A stretch of DNA of 64,000 nt, taken from positions 665,038,481-665,102,480 of the forward strand of contig NC_081412.1 in NCBI RefSeq assembly GCF_030272615.1, read 5' to 3'. Positions within the stretch are counted from its first letter, which is position 1. Each line of letters begins with the position of its first letter. The notes below the pieces were generated by a model. The model was given only the letters and a program-made list of their open reading frames with translations. It did no database searches and had not been told where the DNA came from. Below are positions 23,594 to 35,635 of the stretch, piece by piece. Source of the DNA: Cryptomeria japonica. Its lineage: Eukaryota > Streptophyta > Pinopsida > Cupressales > Cupressaceae. The position numbers and the translations under genes were made by a program.

Positions 23594-24378
23594 TGTTAGG
23601 ATTCCCAAAGATATTAAGAGCAGGAGGGGGGGGTGAATCAGTATCTAACCGGTTAACATATTTTCTAAACTTATTTAGTATTTTGCATTCCAAAACAATA
23701 TACTGGTAAACAAGAATCAATGCAGTAAATATGAAAAATAAAGACAACATAGAAAGCACACCATAACACAAGATTTTTGGCAAGGAAACCTAGTGTGGGA
23801 AAAACCTCAATGGGAGTTGTGACCCACAATATTCACTCACTGGCCAATGAATGGATATTAATTACAATGATGTGCCGACACATGTAGGAAGGCCAACTGC
23901 CTAGAGCTCACTGCTCAAATACAAAAAGAAGTCTCACTGACTTATAAAAATGGATTATGAGAATCTACTATAATGTACTGCTACAAAAAGCATCTGCTAT
24001 GCCAGGTTCAGTACCGATTTAAGCTCATAGAATAACTATAAACCCTTATACAAAATCTGCCCCAATATTTGTTCATCATATCCATCCTATGTGTATGTCG
24101 ATGTCAGAATGATCTACAAGATCTCATACTTATATATGATTCTTATTAAAATATTCCATGTCGGCTTACAAAAGATATCAAAATTAAATACAACATACAA
24201 TAATCAAAATCATGTTAGCTAGGGTGTCGGTAAATATTATTGTCGCTGCCAGTGTACTATCTACCAGTGTAGAGTCTGTTGGTGCTGATTCCTACCGGTG
24301 CCATAAGATTGCAAGGTTGTCATCAATGACAATACCTTCAATCACCTACAATTCTCATTGGAGTGTGTAATACCAACA
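23594..24378 (-). repeat. Element B right LTR (5' LTR)
   Basis: A 785-bp repeat from tgttaggattcccaaagata to gtgtaataccaaca. On the minus strand it begins TGTTGGTATTACACAC and ends AATCCTAACA. Confidence 0.92.
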
Positions 24379-25133
24379 ATATAACTCTCTTTTTTCAAAG
24401 TTTATGTATTCTCCCTGCACCTTGTTACAATTCTCTATCTCTTGAGTTACTTAAAGAAAAGAACAATGAATCTAACAAACTACGCTAAAACTTACAATCA
24501 AGTAGCACAAAGTCTCCTTTAAATGTAACACTAGCTCAAATTGATTATTACAAATAATTAGAAAATTAACTTGCAACTCAAAGTCTTCAAGTAGAAATTC
24601 CTAATCCTTTAAACTACAAGTAACTCCAGTAATACAAATCCTACCACTAATCACTTAATTATCAGAAAAAATCTCAAATATGCAAAGAGCACACAATCTA
24701 CTTGCACGATTCAAGAGCTCTTTTACTCACATAACAATATCTCCAATACCAAAGAAGTAAAGAATACATATAAGTAATGAACATAAGAACATTAACTCAT
24801 GTAAACAACTTTCCTGACACAACACAAAGTTTCAGATCAAACAAAATTGATTTCTTTATTTGCTTGATAGAATCTTCACAACAAAAGCATAAAGTCTTAG
24901 TTGAGGCAAAAATTCTGCAGAGTTTTTCTTAGCATGAAAAAGATAAATATTTACAAATGAAGGTCCTCCTTAAATAGGAAAATAATGGAGAAAAATGTGC
25001 GCACAATTGACTAATTCAACTACACAGTCCAACTTCACTACAACTACAACATGAGGAAAATGTGCAGCTGCAAGAAAACTAGCAACATCCAATGATGCAA
25101 CTGCATTAAAAAAAAAGGCTAATAGGGGACACT

Positions 25134-28100
25134 TTATCCATCTTTCTCCTTGTTTGATTTATGAAATTCTTCAAACTTAGTCAGGATGGCTTTCATCTCT
25201 GCTTCATCTAGAATTAGGGTAGAATTTGTGATCACAAGAATACGGGAAATCGTATCCTTGGTCTTTACATGTTTCTTTTTCCTGTCCTTCAGCATGGATG
25301 CGAGGACTTCAAAATTGACTTGGATCTCCAGTAACTTATCGAATGCACTAAGTGAGAAATCTTTTCCCATGCAGTGATCCATTAGAGAAAGAAATGCATG
25401 TGTGATAGCATCACTAGTAACGAGATTCTGATTGTCATCATATAGATAACAAGGAAGATTGACAATTCTGGTAGAAATGAGATAAATCTCATCATCATCT
25501 TCCTTCCTTTATTGGTCCATCTTTGCAATTATCAACATTATTGTCTCTTTCTCGTGAGACAAAAATGACAAGATCTGGATATAATTTTCCCTTGAAGGAA
25601 TTACTTTATTTTCAATGAGGACATCTATTCTAAAGTCCTCCATTTTGATCCAAAGGGTTGTACTTTTCTCAACTTCCTCAATCTCCTGAGATAATGAAGT
25701 TTTGAGTCCTTGCATTTGGCTTTGGATTACTTCAAAATCCACCAATAGCCTAACTATTGAACTTAGAAGATGAGAGCCTTCTGACCTTAGCTACAAAATC
25801 CACTCATCCATCACTTGTCCCTTGGCTCCTACCTGTTCAATTTTCTTCAGAGCTTCAGTGTCCATTAAAGATCTTATGGGCTCAACTTCCTGAGAAGATT
25901 GTATGACTTTGAGAAGAACATTAATCAATTATTCACATTTCTATTTTAATTCACTCTTCTCATCCCTCTCTTGATCAAAACTCCATAACAAAGAGTTGAA
26001 AGTTGTCTGAGAAACCAACTTAACACTCTCACGTGTTTCCACCCCAAGCTCTATGGTTTGCATGGTGTAATCCTCAGGTCGTATATTACCTTTATCCTTA
26101 TCTGATGATGGTATCATGACCTCAGCATACTTCCTTTTAGAAGATGGGTCTACTAACACCTGAGAGATAGTCTCTAGTTTCTTTGTTCCTTTAGGCTTCA
26201 GAGGAACCAATTTCTCAAAATCAAACTCATTAGGAGAAATTAATTGTTTTTTCCTCTTAGGTGCCACTACCTCCATCCAAGGTGGTAATTTTTGAGTGGT
26301 CGATTGAGTAGTAGCTCCTTGCTGAGTCTCGATTGAGATTTTGGGAGTAGGCTGACAGGATCTCGCAGCAGCTATGAGTGTTGTTATTGGCACCAATGTT
26401 GAAGTATCTTGTGGAATACCTGTCGATGTTGTAATAGTTGTTGCTACTGACTTCTCTTCAGTCATAGATGGGAGAGTTGAAGGTGTCATGGATGCAACCT
26501 TAGTACTTACCAATGGTGGAATTTATGTTATGATTGTAATAACAAGTAAATTCATTGTAGATTGACCTACAAACGCCTCTTCCATAGCTTCATTAAAATA
26601 TAGCATTGAAGATTCAATAGTGGATGAAGGAAAATCATCCAAATTGGAGAAATTGGTTAATGCAAAAGATTGTTGAGCAATCTTTGAGTACACCATGTCC
26701 ATTCCTAGGTCCTCATCATGAAACTCCTCATCCTCTTGATAAGAATCAAAATTGATAGAATGAATGATCACCTTTGAATGAGTTGGTACCTATGAAGTAA
26801 CCAAGACATAAACTTCACCAGGATGTGATGTTTCTTCAACCCATGCTTCCTCTTGTTGAGGAATTTCACCTTCTTCACTCTCCTTCTCCTTTTTAGTTCC
26901 AATAGAAGCTTGTTGTTTTGGTTCCTTTGTAGTTTTCCCCTGCATTGATGATGATGACTCACCCTTCTTGGACCCTTTAATTGTGAATTTGATTTTGGCC
27001 CTTTCCCCTTAGATTTTATCATGGGGGCTGAGGATAGTGCTTGTTGATCTGCCCTACTTTTTGTTCTTGTCTCAGCTGTAGTTGTCTTACCAATCGGACC
27101 ATCACTATTATCATCATCCCCAGAACTAGCAAGAAGCTATTTCATTCCAAGATTTTTTTTTAACAGCCAAGCATTAGTGTTTGCCAAAATGGGAGAGATT
27201 CTTTGGGTGATAGATTTACTTTCCTTTCTTGACCATTGCATAAGAGGAAGTGGGGAGTCAGCAATCTTCTTCTCATAATAGACTGGGTCTATTATGTCAT
27301 TAGTATCTTCCCTGGTCATTGGCATTTTTGCCAAATCTAGGTTCTCAACCTTGTCCAAGATAAGACTACTGAAATCCATCCTCCTTATGTGTTCCTCATC
27401 TTGGCAATCTGCTCATACATCCTCAAATCTAAAAATATGAGTGTAGCTTCTTTTAAGCTTATTTTTCATGCCACGGAAATCAAAATAGTTTTGTGCCTTG
27501 AATCTTCTCATAGTGTTCCATTGAATCTCTTCCTCCATGTTCTTTTCTATGGGGTTAGTTAAAACTGAGTATATGCCAATAGATTCAACAAACTTCAACC
27601 CAACCTTATGTGCTTGTGATTGCTTTTCATGCACATAGATTAGTTGTCGACACAATTCCATGAGGATGATCTTATTAGAAGGATACCTTGGAAAAATGAA
27701 GGTTTCACCCGAGAAACATCCGATTCGGATGTAAGTGAGAGATGGAAACTAAAGAAAAACACATCCAAAATGGGACACCCTATTATATGTAGCTTCTAAC
27801 AATCTTTTCTTCTACAAGTTTTTATCAAACATGCACTTCCACACAACAAATAATGCATCATTAGCCCTTCTAAAATGGCTATCTTAATTCTTGATCATGA
27901 GTTGATCATAGTATTCCCAGACAGGTACTAATCTCTTGTCACCCTTGGTAGACAAACCTGGATATTGCCTCATAGAGGCAGCTGCATAGACTAGGTATGA
28001 GGTCATATAGAATTTCAGCACCACCTTTACTTCTTTCAATTGAGCACATAGCACATCACTGATTTGTTTGCCCCAATTAATTCTCGTAGCCCTTTTCCTG

Positions 28101-28770
28101 ATTATATTCATGTAATACCACATCCAAGTTTGAAAGTAATGAGAATCATTTAAACCCTTAACCCTTGATAACATAGTGACCATATCATTGTACTCTTCAT
28201 TGAAGTCACTTCTGTGGAAATACTTAGGCCATAGTGAGGTCGTAGAATTTGTTGCAGTAGTGAGGTACACTGTATTTATTACTTTCTTGCATTTCTCCTC
28301 ATTTTTCTCATAGTACTCCTAAGCACTTTCTTGAGAAATGTTAGCCACTTCCTCAACTGAAGAACCTTTGAAAACACTGTTGAAGAAAAGACAATCCAAA
28401 GTCATGATCACATTTGTTCAGCATCCCTAACCTATCTTGTATTCAGATCAAAGTAATTCACTACCACAAGTACAAAATCAGGATCATGAGCTACAACTGG
28501 GAAGGAAGCATATTTATGTAGCTCATATTTGATCAAGTTTATTAGGAAGAAGGAGCTTTCTCAACCCAATCTATAAATTCTTGCATACTAACATGATCAA
28601 TGTTTGTGTTCGTAATTTCCTTGGTGTTTGAATCCACTGAACTTCTTGGGTACAAATTCAAGTACTTATCATACTTGTACTTCATCTTCTTTGCTGATGT
28701 TTTTTCCGATGAAGATTCCAACTAAGTTGAAGAAGGATCTGATTTGTCGTGAGAGGGCTTTGACATTTCT
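25134..28770 (-). pseudogene. ORF remnants of unknown function inside element A's right LTR
   Basis: These match 8400-11490 and are more complete. Open minus-strand pieces include 27884-28270 (WMWYYMNIIRKRATRINWG), 27413-27661, 27137-27379, 25941-26513 (Thr/Ser-rich) and 25509-25745 (coiled-coil-like). I recognise no domain. Unlike the usual plant layout, this coding-type sequence lies within the LTR, upstream of gag on the same strand. It may be a captured or element-specific gene that now exists as broken copies. Confidence 0.6.
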
Positions 28771-28939
28771 AAATGACTGCATTCAATACTGAATATTAGC
28801 CTCTTCGATAGTTATCATCATCAATAAAACCACATTTTATCAATCGAATCGAAAAAATAGACTCAGAACAAACTTAGGAGCAAAACTGTCAAAAATAGCA
28901 AGTCGGGGAAAAAAGTCCGATCTGCACTTTAAGAGTAAA

Positions 28940-30010
28940 AATTTGCACATCTGGCTTTAAAATCTGATCTGCAAAGGATAAAACATCTTTACTTGCATAT
29001 TGTACTTTAAATTCCGATGTGGAAATAGGGGAAAGTCATTGGCACATCGAACTTTATAGTCTGATGTGCAAGTTGGAAAAAAAAAATCATTAGCACATCG
29101 GACATCCGATGTGCAAGTGTAGAACATTGCAAAAAGACTAGCACATCAGGCTTTAAAGGCCAATGTGCTAGTTGGGGGAAAAGAATCCGATTGACATGTC
29201 GGGTTTTAAAACCCGACACGTCAACTGAACAATCTCCCCTCACATATCGGACTTTAAAGTCCAATATGTGAGGTTTACCCTCTTGCATACCAGACTTTAA
29301 GGTCAGATATGCGGAGGGATCTCTGCACATAATCCTGCGGATCGGGTTGTAAAATCCATCATGCAGGCTAGGAAAAGGGAAAAGAAGATAGATCCTTGCA
29401 CATAGCCTACAAATCGGGAGATGTTGAGGAACAATCAAATTTTAATGTCTTATATGCCTCCTACCAACAGAAAACCCGAAGAGGAAATAATACAATGGAA
29501 AACCTTGAAAGGAAAAATAAAAATAAAACAAAACCTACCTCAATCCGCCAAGATGAACAAAAATCTAGTAGGGATTCGACAAATCCGCAAGGCTGGTGAT
29601 AAAAAACAGAGGAAAATGGAAGAGGGCATGCACAAAGGAGAATTCACGAACAAGAATGAAGAAATAATCTCCAAAATTTAATAAATAATCTCCTAAATTA
29701 GCAATAAATGAGACCATAATTACTAATCATGCAGTGTATGTCGAACTTTAAAGTCTGACATGCAGAAATAAAACCCTTGCAAGTCAAACTTTAAAGTCTG
29801 ACATGCAAGTTTTGATCGAAAGATGTGTAGATCGAACTTTAAAGTCTAAACTACAGGGGAAGGATTACCTGCAAGTCATACTTTAAAGTTCGATCTACAG
29901 GGATAAAACCAAACCTTTGCACATGGGACTTTAAAGTCTGATTTGCAATTTTAAAAAAAAGAAGGAACCCTGCAAGTCGGGCTTTAAAGTCCGACCTACA
30001 GGAAAAACTG
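28940..30010. repeat. Palindrome array in the right LTR of element A
   Basis: About 15 units lie in two clusters (28940-29430 and 29735-30005), matching the left-LTR array in order. The clearest is 29193-29222, whose arms gacatgtcggg and cccgacacgtc flank ttttaaaa. Unit 29094-29116 is shortened (cacatcggacatccgatgtg) yet remains palindromic. Between the two LTRs, individual arms have changed. Confidence 0.85.
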
Positions 30011-30229
30011 CAAATCTTTAAAACTTAGAAAACAATAAAAACAAAAATCGAAAAGCTAAATGAGCTAACCAACGGAGTCGATCAAGCTCTCTTGGAGGTC
30101 GTAAGGTACGAAATGGACCAATTTCGTAGGGTTACCTCACGATTTTGGTCTTGCTGAAATTGGGGACAATAAAAATGACAAAGGAATGTCCCAAATTGAA
30201 GTTCTATAATATAATTGATAAATTTAATC

Positions 30230-30690
30230 AAGATGCTATCAATACTAATTGAGCAATAGAAAAATGGTTGGCCCTTGCAAGTGTTAAGTTTTGATGGTTT
30301 CTAACAAGGTAAGTCTGAGGCCTCTAGTACTGGGTTAATTACATGGAACAATGTGAGACTCCTCATTTGAGTATGCTTGATAAAATTTCTATATAGAACC
30401 AATAATGAGGTTGAGTTTGCAAGGTTATATTAAGGCCTAAATGTTTGTATGGATTTGGATATGAACTTGGTTGTTATTGAAGGGGATTCCCAAAGTATTG
30501 TAAATGAAATAGTATCAAGGAATGCCATATTGGAGATTCTCAATATGGTTTGACCATATGCTTAAGTACTTGGAAACTACTTTTGAATTTACAATAAAAC
30601 ATACGCTAAATTCAATGTGGTTATGCACCTCCTTTTGAAAATATTAGTGGATCAACATCAAACATAATATTTGTAGAGGATGTCAATATG
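30230..30690 (+). pseudogene. LINE RNase H relic
   Basis: The + strand translates in pieces to phrases typical of the RNase H tail of plant L1 elements: GLNVCMDLDMNLVVIEGDSQ and SIVNEIVSRN. Stops and frame changes are frequent. It is an old fragment in the opposite orientation to the full LINE at 34082. It begins about 60 bp right of element A's end, so A probably landed beside or within it. Confidence 0.6.
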
Positions 30691-33485
30691 TGGATTAGGC
30701 TTAAGAATATTATAATAATTAAGAGATCTTGCTCTCTTTTATATCATTAGATGGAATTTGAATGTGATCTTTTTATACTATGATGGTGTCAACAATAACA
30801 AATTCTAAATTAAAAGTGTTTAGCTATGTTAAGCATAGCAAGGTGAATCCATACTCCAAAATATATTTGTAGTTATATTCCAGATCAGGTTTACAAATAG
30901 GTAAAATGATTGTTAGAAATTAAAATACATAAAATATAATACAAAGATTTATGTTCTATTTACCAATTAAATGGGAACACAAAATTAAAATACAACAAAA
31001 AAGTAGCTAAAGACATGCAAATTATTCTTCTATTAAATCACAAAATAAACTTTTACAAATTGATTAAACTTATATTAAGTACCCAGAGAGATTAAGACAT
31101 TCAATTAAACCACTTCTCTCTTTACAAATAGAATTGAGAGTTATATGAGTCAAAATTTGAATATCTTTATGCAATAGAATACCTCTACTTCAATGAAGTT
31201 TTATAGTTAGTATTTTTCAGAAGTAACATGAAAGGGAGCCACTTTCTTGCTTGTAACTTGTTAACAAAACCATAACATAATAAATAAACTTAATTTTATA
31301 TTATTAGCTACTAAATAAATAGAACTTGATTTACTGGTTTTTGTTGATGTATTGGAAGCAATGTAGAGTCAAAGTAAAGATAATCCTTCCTACAAAATTT
31401 TTTAACAAGTATTTTAATTCAAATGCTTTAAAGAAAGGAATGCATTTCTTGCACATTCGAGAGAATTAATTTTAGTTTTAATTGAAATGAGAGAATTTTA
31501 AAAGGACACAAAATCATAATTTACATCTATATACAGGTCATTTACAAACATGTGCATGTTATCTTGAAAACTACACTCTAAGCCACAAAGTTAGTTGATT
31601 ATTATGAGAACTTGATCTTATCAACCCAATAAATTCCTCTAAATTATTTATCAAAGAGAAAAAATTAAAGTTGCATAAGTTTATTTTTTAACAATTTAGA
31701 TCTACTCATCAATGATCAAATCCATGACATTTGAGAGTGAACTCACAATGGTGAAGATTGAATTGTAAGATTTATCATGCTAATAGATATATCACAAAGA
31801 TGACTACCATCATATCATGAACATGTTTTCTTTTAAATCTTGAAAAATAAGTTTCACAGGAGATCAAAAATACCATTTAATCATATGTTTTAAAATTAAG
31901 AATTTTTACCTCCACTTTCATTTTTTAAATGTTTATTATAACCACCCACCAGCTCAAATTAAATTAGATTAATTTACACTCATTCGTTATATTTATTCAA
32001 TCAACCTAAATTTTTATCTAAAGCAATTTATTTCTTTATTTACAATAATATATGTATAATTTGTAATGTTTACATGTGCACATATATCAATGGTATTGTC
32101 TATGTGAAATAAAATACCCATGCACTGTATGTCATTTTGTGGCTATAGAAAGAAGACTACTTCACCATACACCATTAATAAAATAAAACATTTTTTATGA
32201 AAACTTATGTCTACTCACTACTAATAAGTTGAATACAATGTGTGATTTCCCAAATGTAAGTTTGATAAGTCATCCTTACACTAGTGCATACATCTTGTGT
32301 TTTTTCATTTCATTCTAGATGAATCTCACTCATGTGGATGATCCTTTGGCCAAAATCTTAGTCCCTAAAATCTCCAAATTTAAATATAAATTCTAGTCAA
32401 TTCCTACCTATTCTTTCTAAGTTAAATACTAACTAAGCATGTGTATGTATTGTCTCCTTAGTCTGCAACCTACCATTTTTCTTTTCTTGGAACTCTCATT
32501 CATCTTGATGATGGAACATAGAGTGTGATCCACAACATTCTTATTGATGACAAAAAAATTACACATAATCAAATCCATAAGTTGCTCACTTAATTATGTA
32601 ATTTATTGTTATATTCGTGTATTTAGAGTTAGTATATTACATTCATTTTTACATCTCCTCATCAAGTATTTATTTGAATCCCATTGAGTTATAAAAGGAA
32701 CATTTTAGTTTTGTGAAATAAAATGAATCTTAATGTGCACATTCATACTAGGAACATTTGATAACTAAGACTTTCTTTCTATCTTTCATCATTTTACATG
32801 ATTTTTCTTTTTGATTTAGGAGAGCTCATCTCCTAGTGACATATTAATACCCCTCTAAAAGTAATTTAGAAACATTTGAAATCTTTATGGTAAAATAGAA
32901 ACAAAAATAGGTGTTGTGAATTATGTCAACAAGAAGGCATATGTACAAATAATGGATGAATATATGAATGTAAAAGTCGCTAAACACATAGATTTGAATT
33001 GTTTAATTAAAATAGAACATTATGTGCACACACATATAAAATTATAATTTCCAAACCAATAGTTTATATACCATTTTCATATTTGAAATTAATTGTCATT
33101 ACGCAGAGAGGCGTAACACTACAATGGCACACATCCATTTTTTTCATGTAATTTAACGACTAGAAATTTAAAAAAAAATTAAAAAAAAATAAAAATTAAA
33201 AATAAATTTTCTATTATTATTATTTATAATAATAACTAGACAGTGAATAATTTTAAAATAAGTTTAAGAGTAAAATCTAAATTATAAAGAAACTTTCTAT
33301 TATTATTATTTATTGAATATGAAAAAAAATTAAATCGAGATTTAAAAGAAACAAATCTAAATTAAAAAGAAATTTATTATTATTATTTATTAAATATTAA
33401 ATATGTATATGTATGTATATGTGTGTATCTACATTTAAAAAAACTTCTAATTTGAATTTTTTTTTTAAAAATCTAGACTTGAAAG
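30691..33485. other. AT-rich intergenic sequence
   Basis: No gene, RNA or paired repeat is recognised. Around 33160-33420 there is degenerate low-complexity repetition (tattattatttatt blocks spaced about 110 bp, with taaattataaagaaa-type sequence) and a short ATGTATATGTATG-like microsatellite near 33405. Confidence 0.5.
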
Positions 33486-33817
33486 AAACGTCTATTTTTT
33501 TTATTTTTTTTCAATAAAAGTGGATTATTCCACTAAACTTCTTTTATTAATATTTTTTATTTTTTACACAGGATTCAAAGAGCATACCAAAGGAAAGAAC
33601 CCAAGGAAGAAAACCTCCGGTCACAGCTCATAAAATAAACCTATAGTATCTAACGGATCAATTTATACACCCCGCCCAAAACCACATACAAAATGCAGGT
33701 ACAACACATATAATATCAGTTTTGCATAGAGCCCATATAGCAATTTGCCAAAAAAGCTCATCAGATAATTTTCAAATGTAGACTCCATAGCTGCTATCAA
33801 TGGAAAAACGTCTATTT
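33486..33817 (-). mobile_element. 5'-truncated LINE copy with target duplication
   Basis: The target duplication aaacgtctattt flanks 33498-33805 (copies 33486-33497 and 33806-33817). The left edge is T-rich (an A-tail on the minus strand). The body resembles the 3' end of the full LINE: gagcataccaaaggaaagaa here against gagctcatcaaagaaagaac at about 34147. Minus orientation, ~308 bp. It may be a LINE stub left by aborted reverse transcription, or a SINE borrowing that tail. Confidence 0.75.
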
Positions 33818-34063
33818 ATTTATGTTTTTTGCATGCAAATAATTTCATATTTTAAGATAAGACTCTAAAAATTATATTTTTAAATATAGATTTGAAAGAA
33901 ACTTCTAATTTAAAAAATTAAATCATTTCATATTCTAAAATAAGACTAAATTCTAATAAATATTAACCATATCAAATCAATCAATCTATATTAAAGATAA
34001 AGACTTTAAATTTGATATCTTTCCCTCCTCTGCATATATTTTATTTTAAAAATATAGATATGC

Positions 34064-34081
34064 TAGTTAATTATTACATTT
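34064..34081. repeat. LINE target-site duplication, left copy
   Basis: The 18-mer tagttaattattacattt is repeated exactly at 42452-42469. It runs directly into the T-run that is the LINE's A-tail. Confidence 0.92.
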
Positions 34082-34449
34082 TTTTTTTTTTTAACAAAAA
34101 GTGGCGATTACTTAATGTATTAATATTTATAAAACCTAGTTTGAGAGCTCATCAAAGAAAGAACTAGGAAGAAAAATCAGAATCCTAGCTCGAATACAAA
34201 TGCAAATATCCAAACCTATGCTATAAAGGATCTAGTCACCCAATTTTACAAAATAAGCTTAATCAAAATATACATTTTTCTAGGAAGCCTATAGTTGCTA
34301 TGTATAATTTGATATAATATATCAAAATATCAAAAAAGAAGCCAAAATTAACATGCCATATCGGCTGACATCGAATTCCCTTTTACATCGAATCAAGGAA
34401 ATATTCTTGGTACCAAAAAACAAAAAAAAAAAACTATCTTTTTACTCTT

Positions 34450-35454
34450 CCATGGTAGAATTATGCAAGGTTTGATTTTTGAGGACATTGAGGTCTGAAG
34501 TGTCATCCTCCCATCACATTAGCTCTGCTTCCTCTCATGGGCGACGAATGACCTCCCATACATTTATCTATGTGGGTTGTCGAGATGTTTCTTTCCTCCA
34601 TGAAGTCGATGCAATATTCTCCCACTCCTCTGCCACTTCGGACTGTGAAAACCTATTTGTCCAACCCAAGGCCATGTCATGTAAAGGTGCATTAAGGTCT
34701 AGCAACCTTTTTGGAATCCATCCCCTTTCCTCTAGTTGCAATATTGGCAGTCTGGAGTCGATGTTTTCTAGCTCAAAAATCACCATAAGAGCCCCAACTT
34801 TAATCTTGACTCTGTGCACAATGTGCTCATCCAATTATCTACCAAGTTGTTGCAAGCCATTCCTCACATGGCAGAAATTTTTCCTTTCGAGGGCATGCTT
34901 TATTCGGTCATAGAGCAGCATGTATTCATGACTAGTTAAGATGAAATGTCATGGAAACAAACCCCCTAGGAGAGCTGAGCCCTGCCACAGATTATAGTTG
35001 GCCAAAGCTTCATAGAAATTGGCAGATTCAAGCACATCCTGCCTTACCAACTTAAAAAACACTATTTTGAGTAGAGGAATCGATTGCAAAAGATCAAAAG
35101 CATTGGACATAAAAGAACAGAGAATTTGATAGGGAAATAAAATTCTTTTGGCTTGAGGGGACAATATCTCCTCACCAATGAATTGTTTAACTGCTCTCCT
35201 TAGTCGTGAAATAGTTGGTTGAGGTCCCCATCATCAATGTGGTCATGGAATTCTGTAGAGGGCTCTTCAATACACACTGCCACTCGGTCGTTCCATGGCA
35301 TGTCCTCCCAATGCAATTGCCTACAACCTTCGCAAGAAAAATTCTCCATTTTTCCACTCACTGAATTGCTAAAACTTTCAAACACTTCAGCTAATAATTG
35401 TGAACTAATGCACTCAAGTTTCCTTTTATAAACAAAAAATAGCTTGCCACGCAA
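34450..35454 (-). pseudogene. Extra coding-like stretch in the LINE 3' tail
   Basis: Three minus-strand open pieces (35200-35454, 34949-35164, 34568-34834) follow RNase H. The first begins MRGKLFFVYKRKLECISSQLL and contains FSCEGCRQLHWEDMPWNDR; the last holds VHRVKIKVGALMVIFELENI. Composition is more protein-like than the neighbouring AT-rich DNA. I do not recognise the family. It may be a third LINE ORF, a captured host fragment, or an older element into which RNase H runs. Confidence 0.45.
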
Positions 35455-35635
35455 AAAATATTTTTTGGAAGGATTACTTTAAGGCATTTTTTGTGTTGCA
35501 ATAATTAGTTGGACTATTAAAAACCACACTCAAAATTTCTTGTATTAACATCTGACATTAGCACAGCCGAAGGAGTGTGTGAGAAGCCAAAAATCTCCTT
35601 TCCCCGTGTGAGCTGACATCATCCATCTCTGAGAG

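Larger units (their letters stand above)
19143..24378 (-). mobile_element. Element B: LTR retroelement without pol, nested in element A
   Basis: It has TG...CA LTRs and a perfect 5-bp target duplication atata (19138-19142 and 24379-24383); removing it restores element A's LTR as seen at 7675-7690. Orientation is minus: a primer-binding site complementary to initiator tRNA-Met adjoins the right LTR and a polypurine tract adjoins the left one. The inside has zinc-knuckle sequence and an unrecognised protein, with no reverse transcriptase or integrase, so it is probably a non-autonomous element moved by a partner. The LTRs are about 92% alike by eye. Its ends are whole; its coding part is broken in several places. 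Confidence 0.9.
7519..30168 (-). mobile_element. Element A: Ty3/gypsy LTR retrotransposon fossil with giant LTRs
   Basis: Two direct repeats bound it: 7519-12858 and 18978-30168, the latter enlarged by element B. Both start tgttgggtgaatattttgtc and end near gattttgg...gctgaaat...aca. The internal part (12859-18977) reads gag, protease, reverse transcriptase, RNase H, integrase on the minus strand, which is the Ty3/gypsy order; the integrase and gag style suggest the Tat-like side of the family. A primer-binding-like site adjoins the right LTR. Its target duplication is not clean (aaaat on the left, a similar A-rich stretch on the right). The LTRs differ by roughly one base in ten by eye, so it is an old insertion. 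It is broken, with about a dozen or more breaks. Confidence 0.88.
18978..30168 (-). repeat. Element A right LTR (5' LTR), split by element B
   Basis: The LTR runs 18978-19142, is interrupted by element B (19143-24378), and resumes at 24379 to 30168. Without the insert it is about 5.95 kb and is the fuller of the two LTRs. It carries ORF remnants (25134-28770) and the second palindrome array (28940-30010). Confidence 0.82.
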
